A stretch of DNA of 57,510 nucleotides from Nitrospiraceae bacterium. Its GTDB lineage: Bacteria > Nitrospirota > Thermodesulfovibrionia > UBA6902. The position numbers were made by a program, and so were the translations under genes. Below, in pieces: positions 1-7,957 of the stretch. Under the pieces are notes generated by a model, which made no database searches, was not told the origin of the DNA, and worked only from the letters and a program-made list of their open reading frames with translations. Each line of letters begins with the position of its first letter. Position 1 is the first letter of the stretch. The stretch lies in the NCBI GenBank assembly GCA_003599275.1, contig QZJG01000046.1, forward strand, positions 1 to 57,510, given 5' to 3'.

Positions 1-435
1 CTCATTAACTTCTACTCTTCCGACAAGGTCTTCTGTTTCACCGATCAGCTCATTGGTAATGGGATGATAAAACGGTTTTCCCGTCCTGAAGACGGAAAAC
101 CTCATGCCCTTTTTGATGTCTCCTTCTGCTGCAAATCCGATGGACACAGTCCCGCCGGCAACGGCTGCCACCGTCCCGTTTGAAGGATTAAAATAAGACA
201 GGACCGCGTCTGTCGCCCCTTTGAGGGTTTTGTCCGTTTTCGCGTCTGTGGGAGACCCCGACGGCCATGCGCCCGTGACGAGCAATAAAGATAATATGAG
301 TGAGACCGAACAGATTAGTTGATATTCCCTGCAGCCTGCTGCAGGGAATCTAATGTAAGGAATATATTTCATTACATTCGCTCGCTTGACCCTGCAGCAG
401 GCTGCAGGGAATATGCTCACTATCCATTTATTCAT
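1..435 (-). CDS. Exported protein with possible FlgT C-terminal-like domain (partial)
   Basis: This is the N-terminal 145 codons of a gene that runs off the left edge. It starts with ATG at 435, about 30 bases after the mlaD stop, so it is probably the fourth gene of the Mla operon. The start encodes MNKWIVSI, then a 31-codon in-frame insert made of the palindromic element at 322-414, then a hydrophobic stretch (LICSVSLILSLLLVTGAWPS). Without the insert the two parts form a normal signal peptide. The mature part contains GDIKKGMRFSVFRTGKPF and HPITNELIGE, which resemble the 'G-D-x-F-x-V-y-r-x-G-x...P-x-T-G-e-x-L-G' pattern of FlgT C-terminal-like beta domains. Function is unknown, and the domain match is from memory of the pattern only. 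Confidence 0.6.
   Translation of the reverse strand, partial: MNKWIVSIFPAACCRVKRANVMKYIPYIRFPAAGCREYQLICSVSLILSLLLVTGAWPSGSPTDAKTDKTLKGATDAVLSYFNPSNGTVAAVAGGTVSIGFAAEGDIKKGMRFSVFRTGKPFYHPITNELIGETEDLVGRVEVNE
322..414. repeat. 93-bp palindromic MITE-like element inside a signal peptide
   Basis: The two ends are perfect 25-bp inverted repeats, at 322-346 and 390-414. Each contains the smaller palindrome CCCTGCAGC(C/A)(T/G)GCTGCAGGG. The interior is also largely self-complementary (AATGTAA ... TTACATT). The length is 93 bp, exactly 31 codons, with no stop in the frame of the host gene, so the element lengthens the reading frame without breaking it. No transposase is nearby. Confidence 0.75.
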
Positions 436-464
436 TAGTTTTTAACACCAGCGCTTCATGCGGT

Positions 465-1940
465 TCAGGGCAAAGACAGGCTCGGGGCTTTGCCGAACAA
501 ATATTTAAAGTCATCGTCTTCAAATTTCAGGCCGCCGCCCAGGTATATCCCACGGCGGTCGGGATTTAAAATATTGTCGATACCGGCGCTTAAAAAAACA
601 AATTTAAATAAGCTGTAATCGACCCCAATTCTTGCGTGCGCCTTGTCCGCTTCAGCTTCTTTTCCGCTGAAATCCCAGACGTCCAATTTAATTCTTCCTT
701 TGTCTTTCTGAAAAAAGTAATCAGCCCCCATTCCGAAGGTGTTTTCTGTCAGGCCTATCCTGAGAGCAAGGTCTTCAAAGCGTCTTGCATATTGTGCCGA
801 GAACTCTATTTTGTGTTTTATCTCTTCCTCGACGGTCGTGACTCCGTTTATTGTTCTGTCTGTCTCTTCCACCGACCCCATCGGATCGGTGACCACCCCG
901 AGGATGTAATATTTGTCTTTTCTGGGCTGAAGCGTCAGGTCGAAATATCCCTTCCATTCCGACTCGCCGGTGTTGTATTCGCTGTGGAAATCCAGGAAAG
1001 TCCTCAGCCCGCCTACGACGTCAAGCGTTTTGCCTGCCTGCTCGGAGACCTTGCTCAGGGAGTCATAGAGTTTACTGTCCTTCATGAGTTTGCCCAGTGT
1101 GCCTTCGCCGCTCTCTATCTTTTGTGCGATATTGGTGGCTGATTTGGAGACTGTCCTGATATTCTCCACGCTTTCTTTTAACGCATACCTGTTTTCCCCA
1201 ACAACCTCCCTGAGGTCTTTTGAAAGGGCGCTAAGGTCATCCAGCAGTTTCGGGACCTTGTCTTCGAAACTCTTTGCCGCCCTGCTCATGTCATCGACAA
1301 CCCCCGGCCCTTTGTCCGCAAGCTCTTCCGTGAATCTGTCCAACTGGGCCAGCACTTTGCGTAAGGGCTCCCTGTTTTCCTCTGAAATTTCTTTGAGGTT
1401 TTGAGCGAGGAGTTTCAGATTGTCGATCGCTTCGGAAAGCGACCGTTTCTCCTTCTCTCCGAAGACATTTTTCAGGTTTTCCGACAGTTCGCTTATATGT
1501 GCCGCTGCGGTAGTGAGCTTGTTGGCAAGCATGTCGATGTCTGCTGCGGGGATGACGGTCGTTATGGTCTCGCCGGACCTGAGGACCGGCTCGTCCGGGG
1601 TGCCTGCAGAGAGGGCGAGATACCGGTCGCCCAGAAGGCCCGACATCTTTAAAAACGCCTTTGCATTTCTGTATATTTTCACTTCGGGGTTTATGAGAAG
1701 GGTAAGCCTTGCCCTGCCTTCTTTGAGAGTGATTTTATCCACTATCCCGACGTCCACTCCGGCGACCTTGATCCGCGATTTTTCATCGAGGCCGTTTATG
1801 TCGCTGAATTCCACATACAGCCTGTAACCTTTCTCCCATAGAAAAGGCATCCTTCCGACTTTGAAGGTCATGTAGGAAAGTACCATGATTACAATTATTG
1901 CGAACAGTCCTACCTTCAGCTCCGTCGATGCGCTTTTCAT
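465..1940 (-). CDS. mlaD: MlaD-family MCE protein with barrel-like C-terminal region
   Basis: This is the substrate-binding MCE subunit of an Mla-type phospholipid or sterol ABC transport system. It has one N-terminal membrane helix (about residues 10-27), an MCE domain at about 38-115 (LYVEFSDINGLDEKSRIKVA, then GLLGDRYLAL), and a long helical or coiled-coil region at about 130-320. The last ~165 residues are rich in alternating strands ending in aromatic residues (YFDLTLQPRKDKYYILGV, then IEFSAQYARRF), which resemble an outer-membrane beta-barrel. At 491 residues it is far longer than E. coli MlaD (about 180). It may span the envelope by itself; this is inference. Its ATG overlaps the end of mlaF by 4 bases. 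Confidence 0.88.
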   Translation of the reverse strand: MKSASTELKVGLFAIIVIMVLSYMTFKVGRMPFLWEKGYRLYVEFSDINGLDEKSRIKVAGVDVGIVDKITLKEGRARLTLLINPEVKIYRNAKAFLKMSGLLGDRYLALSAGTPDEPVLRSGETITTVIPAADIDMLANKLTTAAAHISELSENLKNVFGEKEKRSLSEAIDNLKLLAQNLKEISEENREPLRKVLAQLDRFTEELADKGPGVVDDMSRAAKSFEDKVPKLLDDLSALSKDLREVVGENRYALKESVENIRTVSKSATNIAQKIESGEGTLGKLMKDSKLYDSLSKVSEQAGKTLDVVGGLRTFLDFHSEYNTGESEWKGYFDLTLQPRKDKYYILGVVTDPMGSVEETDRTINGVTTVEEEIKHKIEFSAQYARRFEDLALRIGLTENTFGMGADYFFQKDKGRIKLDVWDFSGKEAEADKAHARIGVDYSLFKFVFLSAGIDNILNPDRRGIYLGGGLKFEDDDFKYLFGKAPSLSLP

Positions 1941-2695
1941 CTCTCTATTCCCTCTATAATTATGGGGCCGGTTGACCTGCCCTCGATAAATTGCCGCACT
2001 ACCGGGTCTGATGTGTTTTTTATTTCATCGGTTGTACCCCTGGCAATAATTACACCATTATAAAGCATGGCAATAGTATCTGCAATCTTGTAGGCGCTTC
2101 TCATGTCATGCGTAATGGCGACCGACGTTACATGGAGTTTTTCCCTCATTTTTATAATAAGATCATTAATGGCGTCGGCCATTATGGGGTCCAGACCCGT
2201 GGTAGGCTCGTCATAGAGAAGTATGTCCGGCTCCATGGCGATGGCCCTTGCGAGACCGACCCTCTTTTTCATGCCTCCGGAAAGCTCGGAGGGCATCAGG
2301 CCCTCAACGCCTGTGAGTCCCACCAGTTTCAGTTTCTGCACGGCTATCTCTTTTATCTCGCGATCGGTCATGCTCGTATGGCGTTTCAGGCCGAAACCAA
2401 CATTTTCCCATACATTCATGGAATCGAAAAGCGCGGCCGACTGGAAGAGCATACCTGTTTTTTTCCTGAGCTCATTCAGCCCGTCTTCATCAAGCCGTGA
2501 GATGTCCGTCGAGTCGATTGTGACGGTCCCTTCCTCCGGCTTCAAAAGACCGATGATGTGTTTCAGCAGCACGCTCTTTCCCGAGCCGCTGCCTCCTATG
2601 ACAACAACGCTCTCGCCTTTTTCAACCTTGAGGTCGACTCCCCGCAGAACGGCTTTCTCTTCAAAGGATTTATGTATGCCCTTAAGCTCTATCAT
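1937..2695 (-). CDS. mlaF: MlaF, ATP-binding subunit of Mla lipid ABC transporter
   Basis: This is a cytoplasmic ABC ATPase of 252 residues. Visible motifs are Walker A GGSGSGKSVLLKHI, Q-loop LFQSAALFDSMNV, signature LSGGMKKRVGLARA, Walker B ILLYDEPTTGLDP and switch histidine ITHD. The stretch ELSGGMKKRV and the 'A-x-F-D-S-x-x-V-x-E-N' Q-loop are typical of the MlaF/Ttg2A group. It overlaps mlaE upstream and mlaD downstream by 4 bases each, which implies translational coupling. It energises lipid movement between inner membrane and MCE protein. Confidence 0.93.
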   Translation of the reverse strand: MIELKGIHKSFEEKAVLRGVDLKVEKGESVVVIGGSGSGKSVLLKHIIGLLKPEEGTVTIDSTDISRLDEDGLNELRKKTGMLFQSAALFDSMNVWENVGFGLKRHTSMTDREIKEIAVQKLKLVGLTGVEGLMPSELSGGMKKRVGLARAIAMEPDILLYDEPTTGLDPIMADAINDLIIKMREKLHVTSVAITHDMRSAYKIADTIAMLYNGVIIARGTTDEIKNTSDPVVRQFIEGRSTGPIIIEGIER

Positions 2696-3468
2696 TTAAA
2701 AAGCCACGCCGAGAGGAAATAGTCCGATATCAGTATGGTCATGGACGAAAACACTACGGCCCCGGTGGTCGCCTGGCCTACACCCTCGGCACCGCCTTTC
2801 GCGTAGAACCCCTTATAGCAGCTTATAAGTGTAAATGCGGCCCCGAAAAAACATGATTTAATCAGACCGCTGTAAATGTCGTCTGTTTTAAGAAAATCCC
2901 ACGTCGCTCTCATATAGGCCTTTGAACTGGCCCCGAGCCAGACCACGGTGACCAGATAGCCGCCGATTATTCCCACTATGTCGGTTACCACCGCGAGAGC
3001 CGGAAGCATTATCGTTCCCGACAAAAACCTCGGCACGACAAGATATTTCACAGGGTTTGTTGCAAGGGTCTCCAGGGCATCGATCTGTTCGGTGACCCGC
3101 ATGGTCCCAAGTTCGGCTGCCATGGCTGCGCCGGCGCGTCCCGTTACAATGAGAGCGGAAAGCACCGGACCGAGCTCCCGTGTCATGGAGAGCGCCACAA
3201 CGGAGCCGACAAGCCCCTCGGCGCCAAACCGTTTAAAGCCCGTAAAACTCTGGAGCGCCAGCACCATCCCTGTAAATATAGCCGTAATAAGAACGACGGG
3301 CAGAGAGTTGACGCCTATCTCGAGCATCTGCCCGAATATGTTCCTTATATCGAACGGGGGCTTGAAAATGTTTTTCAGAACGGAACCGAGAAGGAGCAAA
3401 GCTCTGCCGACCCCCTCCACCGGCTTCACAATAATTACGCCGAAGAATTCAATCAATCTGACAAGCAT
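2692..3468 (-). CDS. mlaE: MlaE, permease subunit of Mla lipid ABC transporter
   Basis: This is an integral membrane protein of 258 residues in the MlaE/YrbE family, with about five or six hydrophobic segments. The family hallmarks LTRELGPVLSALIVTGRAGAA (seen here as SMTRELGPVLSALIVTGR) and AELGTMRVTEQIDALETL are present. It is the first gene of the minus-strand operon mlaE-mlaF-mlaD-(exported protein). No MlaC- or MlaB-like gene is visible in the window. This permease/ATPase/MCE order without MlaC is common outside Proteobacteria. Confidence 0.93.
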   Translation of the reverse strand: MLVRLIEFFGVIIVKPVEGVGRALLLLGSVLKNIFKPPFDIRNIFGQMLEIGVNSLPVVLITAIFTGMVLALQSFTGFKRFGAEGLVGSVVALSMTRELGPVLSALIVTGRAGAAMAAELGTMRVTEQIDALETLATNPVKYLVVPRFLSGTIMLPALAVVTDIVGIIGGYLVTVVWLGASSKAYMRATWDFLKTDDIYSGLIKSCFFGAAFTLISCYKGFYAKGGAEGVGQATTGAVVFSSMTILISDYFLSAWLFK

Positions 3469-3520
3469 TTCAAATTATACGCTATTTGGCCCCTTTCTTA
3501 CAGGGTAGTAGACATATTAA

Positions 3521-3661
3521 CAGGCTGCTGAAAAAGCCTGTTGGCTGTCATTGCGAACAAAGTGAAGCAATCCGCTTCTGTATTTAATCAATATGTTTGA
3601 GATTGCTTCGTCACTACCGTTCCTCGCAATGACATTGAAAACCGACTTTTTCAGCAACCTG
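3521..3661. repeat. Composite dispersed repeat (TGTCATTGCG family inside CAGG(C/T)TGCTGAAAAAG ends)
   Basis: The outer ends CAGGCTGCTGAAAAAG (3521-3536) and the complement of CTTTTTCAGCAACCTG (3646-3661) match in 15 of 16 positions. Nested within is a second inverted pair, TGTCATTGCGAAC...GAAGCAATC and GATTGCTTC...CTCGCAATGACA. The unit fills most of the gap between mlaE and rodA. The inner part is shared with the repeats at 5501-5653 and 18206-18350. A lone copy of the outer end is at 44466-44481. Confidence 0.7.
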
Positions 3662-3687
3662 CTAAGGACTACATTATGAAAGCCACA

Positions 3688-4809
3688 TTAATAATATGAA
3701 GCGAACCTGCGCATCCTCACATTTTCTATAATACTGAGGGCGATAAAATTTGAGAGCAGCGCTGTCCCGCCGTAGCTCATAAGGGGCAGGGGTATACCGA
3801 CTACCGGCATTAAACCAAGCGTCATCCCGACGTTGATGACAAAATAAAAGGTGAACATATATGTTACGCCGAGGGCAAGAAAACGCCCGTCGCTGTCCCG
3901 CGAATTTATCGCCGTGTCAAAACCCCGCCATATAATAAACAGATACAATGAAAATAAAACCATGCTCCCGATAAATCCCCACTCCTCAGCAAAGATCGAA
4001 AAGATAAAATCGGTGTGGTTTTCCGGCAGGAATCTGTAAGGACCCTGGGTGCCCCTCGTGTATCCCTTGCCCAGAAAACCGCCTGATCCAATGGAGACCT
4101 TCGACTGTGTTATGTGATAACCGATACCCTGCGGGTCTGCCTGGGGGTCTATGAACGCGATGATCCTGTTTTTCTGGTAATCCTTAAGTCCTCCCCACAG
4201 GAATTTGCCCGCGACAGGCAGGGCCGCCACAGCGATAATGACAATTGCAACGATAAGCTTTCTTTCCATTCCAACCGTAAGCACCATTGCCGTAAAGACA
4301 AAAAGCAGGATCAGCATCGTCCCCAGGTCAGGTTGTTTGAGAATAAGGATTGAAGGCAGGACAAAAAAGCCCGCGGTAATCTTTAATAATTGCCTTGATC
4401 CGAGTTGGACGCCCGGCTCCAGGCCGGAGAAGTAGCGTGAAAGAGTGACCACAAAAAAAATTTTAAAAAACTCCGAAGGCTGAAACGAAAAGAACCCGAG
4501 GTCGATCCATCTTTGCGCCCCCATGCCTTTCCTGCCCGCGACAAGGACGATTACAAGGAAAATGATGCCGAGTACATAAAAAATATAAGCTGACCTTACA
4601 AACCAGCGGTAGTCAATGGACACCATGACGGTAAAACAGACCAGACTCAGGGTTATCCAGTTAAGCTGTTTCAGGTAGAACATCTGCTGTCCCGCATCGA
4701 GCAGCGGCCGGGTGGCGCTGTATATTGTCATCACCCCGATAAAGGACATGAGGGCGGCGACAATCAAAAAGCCCCAGTCAAAGCTTTTCAGTATCCTGCG
4801 GTCGATCAT
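3688..4809 (-). CDS. rodA: RodA, SEDS peptidoglycan glycosyltransferase of the elongasome
   Basis: This is a 373-residue membrane protein of the FtsW/RodA/SpoVE family that polymerises lipid II during side-wall growth. About ten hydrophobic helices are visible. Family motifs are KQPDLGTMLILLFVF, GSGGFLGKGYTRGTQG with LPENHTDFIFSIFAEEWGF, and the C-terminal PLPLMSYGGTALLSN. The early GMGAQRWIDLGFFSFQPSEFFK fits RodA rather than FtsW. No mreBCD or PBP2 gene lies next to it in the window; hpt follows upstream on the same strand. Confidence 0.93.
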   Translation of the reverse strand: MIDRRILKSFDWGFLIVAALMSFIGVMTIYSATRPLLDAGQQMFYLKQLNWITLSLVCFTVMVSIDYRWFVRSAYIFYVLGIIFLVIVLVAGRKGMGAQRWIDLGFFSFQPSEFFKIFFVVTLSRYFSGLEPGVQLGSRQLLKITAGFFVLPSILILKQPDLGTMLILLFVFTAMVLTVGMERKLIVAIVIIAVAALPVAGKFLWGGLKDYQKNRIIAFIDPQADPQGIGYHITQSKVSIGSGGFLGKGYTRGTQGPYRFLPENHTDFIFSIFAEEWGFIGSMVLFSLYLFIIWRGFDTAINSRDSDGRFLALGVTYMFTFYFVINVGMTLGLMPVVGIPLPLMSYGGTALLSNFIALSIIENVRMRRFASYY

Positions 4810-4875
4810 AAGATTTCAACAGTCCGGGAATGACAAAGTAAGACTTTTGCAAGGGCCTCAAATGAATAAATAAAA

Positions 4876-5397
4876 TTACGTGCTCTCTTTGAAAATGGAT
4901 ATATACGGAAGGTTTCTGAATTTATTGTCGTAATCGAGGCCGTAGCCGACCACATATTTATCGGGTATCTGAAAACCGGCATAATCTATTTTAATGTCTA
5001 CCTTTCTCCTTGATATCTTGTCAAGAAATGCGCAAATTTTCAACGAAGCAGGATTTCTTGCAAGAAGCATGTCCCTGATATATTTCAGGGTCAACCCCGT
5101 GTCGACGATATCTTCAACCAGAAGCACATGCCTGCCTTTTACGTCTTCCCTAAGATCGGCGTGGATTTTGACTTCGCCGGAGGTCTGCGTCTTTACGTAA
5201 CTGGATGCGATAAGGAAATCTATATTCATCGTCACCTGTATGTGTCTTGTGAGATCAGGCAGGAACATAAAGGCCCCTTTAAGGATCCCTACGGCAAGGA
5301 TGTCCTTTCCCTGATAGTCTGCCGAGATATTGAAGGCGAGCTCTTTTACCCTGTTTTGAATTTGTTCGACATTCAGAAAAGGTTTGCCGATTACCAT
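4876..5397 (-). CDS. hpt: Hypoxanthine phosphoribosyltransferase
   Basis: This is a 173-residue purine-salvage enzyme that joins hypoxanthine or guanine to PRPP. The PRPP-binding loop is VLLVEDIVDTGLTL. The flexible-loop SSYVKTQTSGEVKI and the base-binding end PDKYVVGYGLDYDNKFRNLPYI are typical of HPRT (Hpt/HprT). The length is normal for the family. It is transcribed away from the type II secretion operon. A TATAAT on the minus strand at 5447-5452 could be its -10 box, but no good -35 was found. Confidence 0.93.
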   Translation of the reverse strand: MVIGKPFLNVEQIQNRVKELAFNISADYQGKDILAVGILKGAFMFLPDLTRHIQVTMNIDFLIASSYVKTQTSGEVKIHADLREDVKGRHVLLVEDIVDTGLTLKYIRDMLLARNPASLKICAFLDKISRRKVDIKIDYAGFQIPDKYVVGYGLDYDNKFRNLPYISIFKEST

Positions 5398-5500
5398 CCG
5401 GTTCTCCGTAATATTAATATCAGTAATTTAAAATAAGTTAGAGACTATTATATAACTTATACGGTCCGGATTTCACAAGAATATTTAAATCCCCTCGCCT

Positions 5501-5653
5501 GTGTCCCGAAAAATAGACATGGAAAGTTGTCATTGCGAGCAAAGCGAAGCAATCTCGTAGTTTCTGATGAGATTGCCACGAACCCTTCGGGTTCTCGCAA
5601 TGACAGCTCAATCAAGTTGTTAGCGTTTCTACGTCTATTTTCCGGTGTGTCAG
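5501..5653. repeat. Dispersed MITE-like repeat, copy 2
   Basis: The outer inverted ends (CCGAAAAATAGACAT on the left, the complement-like CGTCTATTTTCCGG on the right) flank an inner inverted pair that starts TGTCATTGCGAGC and ends CTCGCAATGACA. The inner half contains CCACGAACCCTTCGGGTTC. It lies between divergent hpt and gspD and shares nearly its whole left half with the copy at 18206-18350 in reverse orientation. Confidence 0.75.
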
Positions 5654-5656
5654 TAC

Positions 5657-5685
5657 TCGAAATATATCAATTAATGTGATATAGT
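5657..5685 (+). promoter_or_regulatory. Possible sigma70-type promoter for the gsp operon
   Basis: TCGAAA (5657-5662), a 17-base spacer and TATAGT (5680-5685) precede the GTG start of gspD at 5693. If used, transcription would begin at or within a base or two of the start codon, and no Shine-Dalgarno sequence is seen. This is based on pattern only. Confidence 0.3.
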
Positions 5686-5692
5686 AACCTCT

Positions 5693-7957
5693 GTGAGGAA
5701 ATTCTCGATAATTCTGGGCTGCGTGTTTGTTTTTGCGGCGCATGTTTTTGCTCAGGGTGGGCCGCCTTCAAAGGGCGATGGCAGAATAAATGAAGAAGAT
5801 CAAAGGTCAAAGGGGACCGTATCTGCTCCACCCGTAGCACAGCAGGGTGTCCGGGACCAGACTGTGCGGCCCGTTCAGCCCAACGCTACCGGGCAGCCGG
5901 GCGTAAATTTGCCGCCCAATATCACTCCCGATCAGGTCAAATCATTTCTCTCCAGGCCTAAGGAAGATAATTACATCATACTTAATTTCGACAACGCGGA
6001 CTTGAGAGATGTAATAAACACCGTCAGCTCCATCACAAAAGAGAATTTTATTGTGACCCCCGGGGTAAGCGCGCAGGTGACTATACATTCGGCCAGGAAG
6101 ATCCCGGTCAGCGAGGTACTGAATGTATTTGAATCGGTGCTGGAGGCCAACGGTATGACACTCGTAAAATCGGGGGAATTTTACAAGATACTCCCCGGCG
6201 TCACGGCAAAGCAGAAACCGGTAGAAGTGCGGAAGGGAAATCAGTCTGAAGATATTGCTCCCCAGGACAGAGTGGTTACGCAGATAGTCCCTGTGGAGTA
6301 TGTCTCTGTAATGGAGATAACGACGGTGCTTACACCCATGCTTTCACAGTTTGGCAGTATCATTCCCAATTCGAGAAACAATCTGCTTATAATTAACGAT
6401 ACGCTGTCAAACATTAAACGGCTTTTGCAGATCCTCGAAGAAATTGACGTCAACGCCTTCCAGAATACGAGGATGCTTTTCTTTAAGCCGAAATTCTCCG
6501 ATGTGGCCGCTCTTACGGATGAATTGACAAGTGTGCTTAATGCGCTGAACCTGACAAGGGACGGCGTTGCGCTTGTGCCGATCGAAAGGATCAACAGTCT
6601 TGTGGTGTTTTCATCGAGCTCCCCTCTCCTTGAAACAGTGGAAGGCTGGCTCAGGAAACTCGATGAAGAGGTCGAGTCCGGGCAGAATATCTTTGTATAT
6701 CCCGTGCAAAACGTAAAGGCCGACAGTATAGCCGAGATATTAAAGAGTCTCTACGGGTCGGAAAACGGAACACCGGCAAAGCAGAAGACGGCCCAGCCGT
6801 CTGCACAGCCCGGCGCTCAGCCCCAGCAAAGAGCGGCGTCGGTGCAGCAGCCCCGTCCTCAGGCACAGAAGCAGCAGTCCGGCGGCAGGGTAGAGATCAT
6901 CACCTTTGAGCCGTCTAATTCGCTCATCATCCTTGCGCCTCCGGGGACTTACAGGGAAATGGTGGACACAATTAAAAAGCTCGATGTATATCCGAGGGAA
7001 GTCCTCATCGAGGCAGTTGTGGCCCAGGTGACTCTTACGGATACTGACGAGTACGGTGTTCAATGGTCGGTCCTTCATAATGTAGACTTCGGCATCAGAG
7101 ATGGAAGTGATTACAAAGCGCTTGTCAGAAACAGCATTGCTAATCTTGCAACAAGCGCGCCTACTTTGACCTCCGGGGCCGCAGGAGGTCTTTCGTATGT
7201 TTTATTCAGCAACTCCGGAAATCTTTCCGCCTTAATTAATGCGCTTACAACCAGGGGAAAGGTCAATATACTGTCAAGTCCCCGGCTCCTTGTGAGGGAC
7301 CAGGAAGAGGCAAGCATTGACGTCGGCTCCGAGATACCGACGGCCACAAGCACGACGACTTCAGCAGCTACTACAACAGACGTATTGACACAGAGTATTC
7401 AATATAAAACGGTCGGGATAAAACTGAAAATAAAACCCACTATCAGTGAGGAAAAAACAGTTGTGCTTGACCTCGAACAGGAGGTGTCTTCGCAGGGAGA
7501 AGACACGTTGGTTGGTGGACTTGAATATCCTTCTTTTAACACTACAAAAACAAAGACGTCAATCGTTGTACCCGACAAACAGGGTATTGTGATCGGCGGC
7601 ATCATGGAAGAGACAAAGGACAAAGGATATTCGGGCATTCCCCTGCTGAGCTCAATCCCGATACTCGGGCATCTCTTCCGTTATCAGAGTGACACGATAA
7701 CAAAGAAAGAGCTGGTGATCATTATAACCCCCCAGGTGGTGTCTACCAAAGAGGAAGGGCGACCTTTTACAAACGAATTCATAGGGAAGTTGAAAGAGGT
7801 CAAAAAATATCTTACGGAAAAAGAAATAGTGTATAAGGAATCTCCTGAGGCACAAAACCCGTCCGGGACCGGTAAGCCGGGATTGGAAAATAAGATGCCT
7901 GCATTGATAATAGCGCCGGAAGAGGGGAAAACTCCATACAAAACAAATGAGCCGTGA
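5693..7957 (+). CDS. gspD: GspD, type II secretion secretin
   Basis: This is the outer-membrane secretin channel of 754 residues. It has a signal peptide (MRKFSIILGCVFVFAAHVFA), an N0 domain from about residue 95 (NFDNADLRDVINTVSSIT), repeated secretin_N domains to about residue 440, and the C-terminal secretin domain ending with VPDKQGIVIGGIMEE and GIPLLSSIPILGHLF. The third N-domain carries a Gln/Pro/Ala-rich insert at about residues 360-395. The GTG start is chosen because it gives a clean signal peptide; the ATG just upstream is followed at once by a stop. It is the first gene of an 11-gene operon and its end overlaps gspE by 11 bases. Confidence 0.93.
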   Translation: MRKFSIILGCVFVFAAHVFAQGGPPSKGDGRINEEDQRSKGTVSAPPVAQQGVRDQTVRPVQPNATGQPGVNLPPNITPDQVKSFLSRPKEDNYIILNFDNADLRDVINTVSSITKENFIVTPGVSAQVTIHSARKIPVSEVLNVFESVLEANGMTLVKSGEFYKILPGVTAKQKPVEVRKGNQSEDIAPQDRVVTQIVPVEYVSVMEITTVLTPMLSQFGSIIPNSRNNLLIINDTLSNIKRLLQILEEIDVNAFQNTRMLFFKPKFSDVAALTDELTSVLNALNLTRDGVALVPIERINSLVVFSSSSPLLETVEGWLRKLDEEVESGQNIFVYPVQNVKADSIAEILKSLYGSENGTPAKQKTAQPSAQPGAQPQQRAASVQQPRPQAQKQQSGGRVEIITFEPSNSLIILAPPGTYREMVDTIKKLDVYPREVLIEAVVAQVTLTDTDEYGVQWSVLHNVDFGIRDGSDYKALVRNSIANLATSAPTLTSGAAGGLSYVLFSNSGNLSALINALTTRGKVNILSSPRLLVRDQEEASIDVGSEIPTATSTTTSAATTTDVLTQSIQYKTVGIKLKIKPTISEEKTVVLDLEQEVSSQGEDTLVGGLEYPSFNTTKTKTSIVVPDKQGIVIGGIMEETKDKGYSGIPLLSSIPILGHLFRYQSDTITKKELVIIITPQVVSTKEEGRPFTNEFIGKLKEVKKYLTEKEIVYKESPEAQNPSGTGKPGLENKMPALIIAPEEGKTPYKTNEP

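Noticed and set aside
636-1142. Plus-strand ORF of 168 codons opposite mlaD
   Set aside because: It is a shadow of the mlaD coding sequence; the minus-strand frame has clear MCE homology.
6780-6890. Possible repeat array in gspD (Gln/Pro/Ala-rich stretch)
   Set aside because: It is a low-complexity insert within one secretin N-domain and has no regular DNA repeat unit.
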